A stretch of 64,000 nt of DNA, from NCBI RefSeq assembly GCF_022581195.2, contig NC_061476.1:3518098-3582097 (forward strand), read 5' to 3'. This document shows, in pieces, positions 25,901 to 37,500 of the stretch. The stretch comes from Helicoverpa zea. Lineage: Eukaryota; Arthropoda; Insecta; Lepidoptera; Noctuidae. Both the position numbers and the translations under genes were made by a program. The first letter of the stretch is position 1, and each line of letters starts with the position of its first letter. Below the pieces are notes generated by a model. The model had not been told where the DNA came from. It did not search any database and saw only the letters and a program-made list of their open reading frames with translations.

Positions 25901-28900
25901 CATGTGCCACACCTCTTCGCAGTGGACGGAAGCTCTTCCACTGGTACTACTCGGCATGCGTAACTCGTGGAAAGAAGACATCCAAGCTACGCCAGCCGAG
26001 CTCGTCTACGGGGAAGCACTACAGCTTCCCGGTCAGTTCATATCTATGCAAGCAGATTTCACCACAGCTGACGTCACCGAGTACGCAAATCGTTTACGAC
26101 GTCACATGGCCAGCCTCACTCCGAAACCTGCAGCATGGCATAGCACGTCGCCCTTCTACGTGCCGCGAGATCTTCATTCCTGCTCCCACGTCTTCCTCCG
26201 TCGAGACCATGTACGACGTTCACTGGAACCACCGTACGCGGGGCCCTACAAGGTTCTACAGAGGCATGAAAAATATTTCACGATCGAGATACGGGGAAAG
26301 CCAAGCAACGTGTCAGTCGACCGCCTCAAACCAGCTTTCATAGCACGTGATGAGGCGCAGCATGAAATCACAAGAGCTGACACTACTAACACCAATACGA
26401 CATCTGGGGCGAAAATAACGAGAAGCGGGCGTCGTGTAAAGTTCCCCGATTTTTATCGACCGTAGTCACGGTCTGGCCGGGGGGAACATGTGGCGGACTA
26501 AAACCTTTATACCTTCCTACCTTCTTGTGTGCGTGTTTTATTTTATATTTTATTAATTTTTCTCCGTCAAGATAGTCTGACATATTACAATATTCTTTAC
26601 AATCTTGCTGAAGCGTTTTTATTAAATACAGTCCTATTCAGGCCTGCGTAGTACGCTTATGAGCATCTTGCTTAGATGCTACAGGTTCTCTTACAGCCAA
26701 CCTTAAAGCCATGGAGAGATTTGATAGTGGTAGGGTAGATTAAAAAGTGCACAACAAACATTGATAACTAAACAAAAATATCCAATAACAATATACTAAA
26801 CATATATATGTAGTAAAACTACACAATACATAAACATAATACATTTAATATATGAATATACAAAAATGAATATACGAAAAATAAATTAATAAGAGTACCC
26901 TTTTATACCAAGCGTTCTTTGTAAGCCCTGCTATAGAATAGCTCATAAAATGTTATAATAAGCTTATTCGATTCATACGAAGCCTTTTTTGACATGGAAG
27001 GTTTTTGATAAATCGGATAATCCGTTGATAAGTTCAACCCTTGCGGTACTTACATGTTTTGAAGGAAAATATATTTGTCCTCGTAAAAGAAAATAAAGCA
27101 GAATTATTCGTAAATCGAAAGCATTAACTTGTATTACGGGACTTCCCAGTAAGTCTATGTATTTCCATTATGAGAAAACCTACCTAGAAGTTGTCACAAA
27201 AAAGAGCAGGAAATAGTGATTACATGTGAGTAATTTTTTTGCTGATTGTAAAAAGCTCCCATACTAAAAATGGAATGATTCTTAACACACGATAGAAAAT
27301 CCTGCCAGTCATTTTCCTGTACAAATGTATGCGCCCATTAACACGGATCTCAGAATGAACTGAAACAACAGCAATTAGGGCCTTACTACAAAAACTTTAA
27401 ACCCTGTTTTACACTTGTCTAATAAAATTTTGGCTGCAAAATGAACCATATGTCAACGTCATAATTTGACATTTTTTTAGACAAGGCATAAACTGACGTT
27501 TAAAAGTTTTTGTGGTAAGACGGAATAAGTTTAATTTACAGTAAAGTGATGTAATCCACTAATCGTTAACGCCGCCTTACTGACGCTGTGTGCTCTACAA
27601 ACTTAGCTATAGAATCTTTTAAAGCCCAAGTTAACCGACAACATAAACGACCGTTTTATCAGTTTAACCTGTGTTTTATCGTTTAGCTGAACCGATTTTG
27701 ATGCAGTCCTCAACAAGATATGAAGTCGGTTGCACTTTTCTTGTAAAAAAAACTTTAAACTTGAACGTGAAAATATATAGTATGGTAATGAAATTGGTTA
27801 ATGATAGACGGACGTTTTGCCTAAGTGACTACATGTTACTAAATTCGTAAGAAACAGAAGGGCTCTTTGGATTGTTCCTAAATTCACTTTATTAGTAGGC
27901 ATTATCATCATTATCCGTATTAATGCGTACGTAATAGAGATAAAGACGGTAAAAGTATTGCAGAAAATTAATTACCTTTTGTATCTAAAGATGTTATCTT
28001 GGCGACAATTAAACTCAGGGCGCTGAAGATAGAAAGTTTCGGAAAGAAAGACCAAATAACTTATACAGGAACATAAGTAATTGATCTAATTCTAATTCTA
28101 AAGAACGCCTGATCGATGTTCTTTTATATATGTTTTATGTTTATATATATTTTGTATATAGTATTTTATTTTTAGATTTGTATAAAGATAAGTAGTTTAA
28201 GTTTGTATATATAGTATCACAAATAAATATTTTAGTTGATAATAAAAAAAAAAATCTAAAGCAGAAGATAAAGGAAAAGTTTTAATCATTCGTTGAATGA
28301 GTTTTTGTGACAGTTGTGCTTACCAACCAACCGATTAGGTACTTAATTGTTGAATGTAGTTTCCTTGTCAACTTCCAAACTACAGCGATTAATTTCCTCT
28401 CGCCATTCTGCGCTTTCCTTGCCATTAAACTGCTGACGTAGGAAAATTTATTTATTTATTTATTTATTTAGGCACACCAACAACTTATTTACAAATACTT
28501 TCACATATATAAGTTTATAATTGTAATAAGTCCTGCGTAAATATGTTAATTACAGGTGCGCACAACGTTCAAATTAAAAATAACTTAAATTAAACTAAAC
28601 CAAACTATGCATAACAAAAATAATAATAAAAAAAAAGAAGAAGAATCGATAGAGGCAAATGACAAGGTACTATTCAAATTGGTCAATTTTGTAAAATAAA
28701 CAGTTCAAGCGAATCTCCTTGAAAACAACATCAAAGCTGTTTCAAGTTCAATGCCAAACAGTGTACCTCCTCAGACGGAATTGACGTCATATCATCGATA
28801 TAATTCCGGCTTCCTCTAAAATGATATATCTAATACATAATGAGATGAATTGTCAACAGATAATGTTCGAAATCAAATACTATAACAAGTATACGATTAG

Positions 28901-31528
28901 GTGCGCACGAGTCGATCAAAATACGCTTCTATAACAGTCGCGCGCAGTGCCCTAACGATCATAGACGTGCCTATTGATATATTCACTAAATTCTAAATTT
29001 AACTCATGTTATATGTAGACAAAATCGCTATCGATAATGTTCGGTGAAAATATTCGCGTAAAAATGTCTGGCAAATAGCCTTGTGAAGTGGTGTTATGTG
29101 GAAGAAAATTTGTTTGTATAGTGATAAATAAAATATCGAGTTCGGTCAAAATTTTGTCCAAACAACTACAGGACCTAATCAAAACATCAACAGAATTATA
29201 TAAGAAAACTTGTTTTAATATTTGCTGGGTCTGGAAACAGCTGAAGAATGGCTTCTACACCAGAGTCCCCAACTCCGACTGACACTCCTGAGGATACCCC
29301 CACACCATCACCAGGTCCTCAAGAAATAAACAAATTCAACTGGCTCAAGCGTGCTCAGGCAGCTAGGAACAATCCTTTCGTAAAAGCAAGACCCTCCTTA
29401 ACACGAGAAAGTTCATCAGCTGAGCTGTTTTCTCAAGAAAATTCGAGTCCAGACCTATTTCAAAGTTCTAGACTGAATCTCTTTGATACAGCACCAAAAC
29501 CTGAGGCTACTTCTAATGGATTTAAAAAGGTAATTTTTAAAGATTATTTTTGTGCTACGTGGTCTTACTCGCGTCCCGAGTTAAAATAGTAACAGACACG
29601 CATATCCACATATTTATTTATTGGTAAGGATGTACATATCCTTACAGGGTTTCGTATTCGTAATATTAGTTAAACTTGTGTTTAAAATACTTGGGTCAAC
29701 AGATAACCCTACACAACTTCTTAAACACATATTTAACAAGTTCTCTCTATATGGAAAGATATATAAATTTCTGAGTTGTGTTTATAACGAGAAAAATAAT
29801 ACGTGCATATCAGTTTCACGCTGAAAAATTAAATCACGAAAATGTTTGACGAAATGATTAGGCTCGCATCAGTAAATATAATAAATAAATATTAAAGTTT
29901 CTATAACGTTAGTAGCCAATTTTTTCGGCCACTTAGATGTGAACAAATAAGTTTTTAACCAATTATCACCACTGTGTTGAAAATCGGTCCAAATTGGACG
30001 GTAACAATGTTATTGAAGGATCAAAGCAATAAGAATAACGAAAAGTAGCATAGATACTTTATCTAAAGAAAGCGGGTGGCATGTACCTTGTCTATGCCCT
30101 ACGTCTCGGCCACTACTGAGCGCTCCGAAACTTACGCATACAAAGACACCTTTACACACACAAATATGCTTTATCTGCTTTTTGAGATCATCATCATCAT
30201 CTCAGCCATAGGACGTCCACTGCTGAACATAGGCCTCCCCAGATACCTGTTGGTCGCCTCCACAGATACCTGTTGGAGGCGACCTGCATCCAGCGTCTTC
30301 CGGCGATCTTTATAAGGTCGTCTGTCCACCTTGTTGGTGGACGTCCTACGGTGCGCTTGCTAGTCCGTGGTCTCCACTTTTCGTTTTTTGAGATAAAACA
30401 TTTATACTGTCTCAAATGGTGGTCTTAAGCCTGAGTAACTCGTAGCAGATTTCACTTGTTGAAGAGTCCTCTGTACTTCCAATTCAATGAATTGTAATGT
30501 AGGGACAAAGCATTCAAATTGGTCCTTTTCCTTTGACAGATAATTCTCTAAAGAACATAAATAACTAAGTATGTACCTTTTATATAAATATCTTGCGGGA
30601 TTCTTAAAACTATACCCTTTGGACTAATCCAAGCAATATTTAAATGGAGAAGGAGAGAAAGACCCTGGAAGGCCGAAGAAAATATGAATGGATTGCCTGA
30701 GACGTGATATGAATATGAAGGGTGTGAAGAATTGAATTTTAGAATGACGAATGGCAAATAGGAATCGAAAAGTAAAACATATTGCGCTGACACGAAATAA
30801 AATATCGAAAGGGCAGGAAGAAGTCCAAGCAATGTTTGTGGTATTTAAAAATACGTGTGTTAATGACAGTATGACACTACTCGTAAGTAAATCCTTCGAG
30901 CCAGAGACTATCAGACAAGTTTAAACCCATTTGTTATCAGCGGAAAACTTTGTTAGTCTCGCATAGAAATGAGACTCTAACAACCGTAGCCCCGCACGAA
31001 CGCCTCTCGGGAGCAATTTCCATAATTTTAAAACGATTAGGATCACACATGCTAGCTCTCTGTTGTAGACAGGACGATTTAATTTAATTGGTTGATTTGA
31101 ATAGTCTTGAATTGGGCCGACAATCCTACAGTGATAAGTAACAGTTGAGTTGAACTTGACCCCTTTTGGACCTGTGACGCATTTTGCAGAGAAGTTTTAA
31201 AACATACACAATTCATAAAAATTATACACTACATTTTTGACTTTAGTTTAAGGTCATAAAATGTTTTATTATTTTACTAGCTTTTGCCAGCGACTTCGTC
31301 CGCGTTAGATTCGGACTTTGTGTAAAGAGTTAAACGTGTTATTCTGAGCCAACCATAAAAGATAGAGGAGTAAATTCTCCCGTTTTCCCAACATTTACCT
31401 TCACTGCTCTGCTCCTATTGATCGTAGCGTGATGAAAAGTATCCTATAACCTGCCCAGGAATATGAAGAATCATTGTACTAAGTTTCGTTGAAATCCGTC
31501 AAGTAGTTTTTGTTTCCATAACGAACAT

Positions 31529-31561
<33 letters not shown>

Positions 31562-34500
31562 AATTTTACTGATTGCATTTTTGGCATCAGTATTGATCAC
31601 TTATCACCCCCTAATAGTTATTTTGGAAATATATTCAATGTACAGAATTGACCTCTCTACAGATTTATTATAAGTATAGATGAAGGTGTTTGAGAAATAT
31701 TTGAATGCGAAAACATCGTTAGCGTTGTTTGTAATTTTGCCATTGTTTACTAAGCTTTATCTCCATTATATAACATTGACAAGATCCTCTTATCATCTTA
31801 AGCAATATCCCTGTTATCTGCAACTAGCCTAAATTAGATTCGCTATATACAATATTATCATCAGCCTATCGCAGTCCACTGCTGGACATAGGCCTCTCCA
31901 AGTGCACGCCACTGAGATCGATTTTCGGCTTCTCGCATCCAGCTCCTGCCATCCGTCTTGCGCAAGTCATCACTCCACCGTGCCTGAGGACGTCCTACAC
32001 TACGTTTGCCGAGGCGTGGTCTCCATTCTAGAACTCGTTTACCCCAACGGTTATCGGTTTTTCGGCTAATATGGCCAGCCCACTGCCACTTCAGCTTGCT
32101 GATTCGGTGGGCTATGTCGATGACCTTGGTTCTCTGACGGATTACCTCATTTCTGATGCGATCCCTCAGAGAAATGCCGAGCATAGCCCTTTCCAAGCCC
32201 GCTGAGCGACTTTAAACTTGTGAACCAGCCGTACCGACAGTGTCCACGTTTCGGCTCCGTAAGTCATGACAGGTAGGACGCACTGATTGAAGACTTTTGT
32301 CTTTAGGCACTGTGGGATCGACGATGTTAGGACTCGACGTAGCTTCCCAAATGCAGCCCAACTCAACTGAATTCTCTTATTCACCTCGTCCTCAAAGTTG
32401 TTTCTACCTAACTGCAATGTCTGCCCGAGGTATACATATTTCCGAACAACTTCGAGAACGGCGCCGTGTATCGCAATCGGTTCCGGTAGAACATGTTCAT
32501 TGAACATGACCTTGGTTTTGTCCAAGTTCATCCGAGAAGGCCTTTGACTCGATTGAAATCTGGTCTGTTCTGGAGTCCCTGCAGCGTTGTCAAGTAGATT
32601 GGCGATACATCCAAGTGATGAGATGTCTCTACGAAGCCGCTACAATGTCCGTCCAAGTACAGAATCAGCAAACAAGGCCCATACCGTTGCATCGAGGAGT
32701 GAGACAAGGGGATGTTATTTCCCCGAAACTGTTCATTAATGCAATGGAGGATATGTTCAAGACGCTGAACTGGAAAGGACGCGGCATCAACATCAATGGC
32801 GAACACATCTCTCACTTGCGATTTGCTGACGATATCGTCATCATGGCGGAAACGCTGCAGGACCTACAACAGATGCTGAACGACCTGGCTGAATCTTCTC
32901 TACGCATATACAATATACATAGCTAGTATATTTTATATATGTATCCACTTTTGCGACTTAGTTCTTATCTGTTTACTTAGTGCTCAATAACTGTTTAGAG
33001 GCAAAGAACTACAGCCTTAGATTTCCATCTCATCGTATATAAGCTTACCTCATTTTTATAGTTATTCAATAGGTAGTTCTAAAAATTCCTAATCTGGGAT
33101 AAGTTATAGACGGGAATAATTTTAGTCTATGCTCTGACCAGCAGCAATGTCGCTTTTCCATAAAGTGAGAAAAAAATCTAATCGGATAAAATCTAGATGA
33201 AATATTGACATATATCTACCTTAATATTTGTCTGAAGTATGCTATGTTATTGTTTTATTTATTTCAACTATCCAAGCTATTTATGTATCTACTGATAGCA
33301 TATTATCCGGGTCATATGCAGAACAAGGTCTTAACAAGCCCAGTCTGTGTTGCAGACTTTCTTTGATAACCTTCGTTTGTTTATCACCTTCCGTTTTCCG
33401 TATCATTCAGAACTACATATGTACATACTATACAATTCTTACCCTCAAAAGTCACACAAACATTTTTCAAACAGGCTTCGTACAATATTTTTTTTTCGGA
33501 TTAGCAAACTAGGTATTTAAGGGGTCTTATGGAGAAGACCAGTGAACACTTCTTCCGTAAACTGTCAAAATAGTTTCAAATCATTCTATTACAGTTCAAT
33601 GTTTAACTTGCATCATCCATTTATGTAGCCTGCCGCAAAATAGAGCTAATTTTATAACCCACGCAAGAAGGAAAGATAGGGGAGATGTCATAAGGAAGGT
33701 AGCTCAGGCGCCTTATTGTAGGTCAAGTTACACACGGTAGGCGTGGTAGATGTTCGAGCTCTTCGTCAAATCAAAACCAATCTGTCAAATATTGGTTATT
33801 TTATTTTGAAAATTAAGGCCTGGTCCCCTAGCTAGACGGTGTGTAAGGGTGGAGCAATTAATGCCCCTCGACCGCCATGCACTCGCATTTTGGGCGCGCT
33901 AATTTCATGGGTTTTGCGTTATGATAACTCCGCTGATCATTTCGTTCTCCATGTTTACAGCCGTGACTAACTAAACACTACAATGCTTTGTTAGTGGTTC
34001 TCATAAGGACTATATTTAGACCTAACACAGGCACGTGGTCTAGTTTTAATTAAAGTAGCTACGCAACGCCTATTAGTTAGGAAATGTGACCGTTTGAACA
34101 TTTTCGGACTATAATGAGGTTTTGGAACAAGATCAACTGACATTTTTAATTAATGTTTGTGAGATTATATTTTGAGCTTTGAACATTTTGTTTTAATTAT
34201 TAGAAGTAATTATAACATTTGACAAAATGTTTATTTATAGCTCTTGTAAGGTTGAGTGTCATATCATAAAGTACTGACTAAAGTCCATCCGCTTCGGTAC
34301 CTACTGTTAAAACTTTTATTTTATCTCTCATCATCTGCCTAGTCTTTTCCCTACTATTTTGGAATCATTTTCGTAGGGTCGGTTCCGTCCAGTCTATCAT
34401 TTTAGTCGGTCTATGTCATTTACTCACAAACTTATTGTTAGTACCTACTACAAGGCCAATAACCTTTGAAGGACTTCTAAGAAATAAATAATGCATAAAT

Positions 34501-37500
34501 TGCAGTGGCATTCATGATGCATATGCAGTTCACATCGGTGCATTAAGCGCCTATCCCTTTCCGCTTTTATTAAAATGCATCTCTTGTAACTAAAGAACTA
34601 GGTACTAATGGATTATAATGTCAGGATGACATGTAAGCATAACATGTAGGTATGTATAGAAGTCCTAAGTATTGTAATAATAACGAGTGATTAATTCTTA
34701 TATTAATTTGTTACACTTTCGAAGTAGAAATTCGATTGTTCGGTACCCGTAAAGATAGATTGCCCCTAAACCCTTTTAGGTTCCCATGTCCTTGAGAGTA
34801 TTTCACACATACTAGTTACTTTAGGACTCGTAATAAAATACAGGAATTTTCTATTTATACTTTAGGCATAAAGATTTTTTTTACAAGCTGGTAAATGTTT
34901 TATACCTAGTTCATAGCTTGTATGGATTATGCAAAATATTTCTTTCAGTCGCGCAAGATGGGTTAGACCCTAAAAAAAGATACCTATGTATATGTAATAC
35001 ATATTAAGCCTGGTTCCCACGGTGCGTGATTCTGCGGATCCTCACGCACCACAGCCGACGCTGACGGACGGCAACGCACACAGACAGGGCTCTTCCAACG
35101 GTGCGTGTCGGTCTGTGTCGGTCTGTGCAGATCTTTGATAACTTCATTTCAAAATGCAAAGTGAAAGAGAACGTGTCGTCGCTGCAGCAGCGGCTGTGAC
35201 ATTAATTAACAATAACTAAATTATGCGATCTACGAGTAGTAAAAGTAAAAAGAAACCACGGCGCTGGTGGATATCAGCATACAACAAAAGTCGTTTAACG
35301 ACTTAATATGACTATATACACTTACATTAACATTTGAATGAGATATATTATATCTAATTTTATTTATTTTGTGTTTTGTCATACATAGCAGTGGGATCAC
35401 AGTAGAAAATTAACGAATGACATAAAATCCCTGTCCGCACCTTTGAAGTTACCGCCTCGCGACGGATACCGGCGCACCGCTGCAGACGTTGGCAGACGAC
35501 CACAGACGAGGCCATTCCCATGGTGCGTCGTCCGTGCTGGTCGGCGTCCGTCGGCGTGCGTCTGCGATAACACGCACCGTGGGAAGCCGGTGTTAGAATG
35601 CTTATATTATAAGTTCATTGAAACTGGTAATCACGGGTCTATTTATTGTTTTACTGAGAAGTACCCAGGATATTTATAGTTATAGCAACGGCATGATTAG
35701 TGATTATTTTAAAACCTTCAAAAGTCACACTGCTTTCCATAAATTCGAACCTACCTTAACCACAAATCCACGTCCATACTAGTATTAAGCTTACCTATAA
35801 CTACACTACATAATTACCTACAATATGTAAATAAACCGTCCATCCATCGTCATTATGCTACACACGACAGGACAGGGACAATGGACAGACTGACAATCGT
35901 ATATCGATCTACGTTAATAGTTCCAACATCTGCTCAATATGGAGATATGTAGGTATGTAAAGTTTTGAACATACCTATTGGTGCTATTTGCATTCGTTGA
36001 TCGTATTCTTCTCTATTTCAAACACATGTTTTCCGTGATTCGAGATATATTACCCGCGTCTTGTGGAAACTACCTCCTGCACCCGCAAGAAAATAGTCTA
36101 TTTCTATTTGTATACTGATATATAAGTAGCCCCTTGACTGCCAAGTTTTATAAAAAACCGGCCAAGTGCGAGTCGGACTCGCGCACGAAGGGTTCCGTAC
36201 CAGAGCAAAAATTAGCAAAAAAATCCAAAATATTTATTTTATTCTAGTTTTCAGTATTTGTTGTTATAGCGGCAATAGATACATCATCTCTGAAAATTTC
36301 AGCTCTCCAACTATCACGGTTAATGAGATACAGCCTGGTGACAGACAGACGGACGGACGGAAAGAGGAGCGAAAACAATAGGGTCCCGTTTTACCCTTTG
36401 GGTACGGAACCCTAAAAACGACTGAGCAGTATTTTTTTTTAGTTTCAGCATTTTCAAATGGAGATATGAAGTATGTTTCACAGATTTTCCCAATAGTGCA
36501 TTGATTATTATTTTGATTCAAATAGGGATAGGAACGAAATCCGAAATCAACAAACACATTGAAGTTAGGACAAAAAAAAAGAGTTTTCACATTTTAAACA
36601 GAAAAACAGTCCATGTTATATGAGCCTATCTGTTATATTTTAAGAATCTCAGAAAGCCAGGAATTGCAATAAATTGACATGCAAATGTGGATGTAAATGC
36701 CCAGACATGCAGATTTCTTCATTGATATTCCTTTTCGTCACTGCAGGAAGCTATTTGACGTAAACTGGACAGTTAACGTAATAATTAATGTACTTTCTAG
36801 TCCTCTTTTATAAGTAGAGGTGACGTAAGCTTAGTAAAAGTGCTGTTTATGAACTAAATTGTTTATCCTCTATTGGAAGTTATTGTGTCTATAATGTAGG
36901 TAAGTTTTCTTGTTTTGTCAGGTTCAGTGTCTTTCGAGAAGTTTTTTGTACCATTGCATATCGGGTTGCCTGGGTAATGGAGTTGAGGAGGTCAGATAGG
37001 CAGTCGCTTAATGTAAAACACTGGTACTCAGCTGCATCCAAATAGATTGAAAGCCGACCCCAACATAGTTGAGAGAAGCTAGGCAGATTATGATAATAAT
37101 CCTTTCATGAATGTTCCTGATAGTTGAGAAAAGACTAGGCAGATGAGAATGGTTTCTAGCGTTCCTGAAACAAACGAACCAAATACCCTCAATCTTATAC
37201 TTATTTTTATATGAATATAACGGCTTTAATCTCGGCATTAAAATCAATCAGCTAATTCTAATCCGAAATACAAATAGTAAACAAGTAATCCATTAATACC
37301 ACACAACAGATAACGTACCTAGTGTTCACTCTCGTGACACTCGTTATATCTCACGTGTTTGTCCGCACCGAGTGTGTCTGATTACTATCTTTCATATACA
37401 CACATACATTTTATCTATGGGCTTAGTCCATAGGTTTATCCACACTAGAATTGATAGACCAGCCTTGAAAGCTAAGGATATAGATGGCAATAGGGATAAC

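Larger units (their letters stand above)
22292..26683 (+). mobile_element. Intact Ty3-type LTR retrotransposon, Mag-like
   Basis: A 4392-bp element with two 195-bp LTRs, overlapping gag and pol ORFs, primer-binding site and polypurine tract, in the same orientation as the peptidase gene and inside its first intron. A 4-bp direct repeat GGTT flanks it (22288-22291 and 26684-26687). I see one difference between the LTRs (T/C in the TACCTTTTTG block, 22330 region versus 26527 region), so insertion is recent. Domain order PR-RT-RNaseH-IN puts it in the Ty3 group; the gag zinc-binding stretch and PBS resemble Mag-lineage elements of Lepidoptera. No env ORF, so it is a retrotransposon rather than a retrovirus. 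It could be mobile. Confidence 0.93.
26688..29000. other. Intron 1 sequence upstream of exon 1B
   Basis: AT-rich. It holds a MITE (27379-27522), a repeat end with an A-run (28141-28250), a TTTA microsatellite (28447-28471) and candidate promoter sequence near 28790-29060. No gene recognised. Confidence 0.45.

Noticed and set aside
23836..25910. Minus-strand ORFs of about 70-108 codons within the retrotransposon
   Set aside because: Shadows of the pol reading frame on the opposite strand, with no motifs.
22292..26683. Endogenous retrovirus with env
   Set aside because: After pol there are only 23 bp before the 3' LTR; no envelope gene, so it is an LTR retrotransposon.
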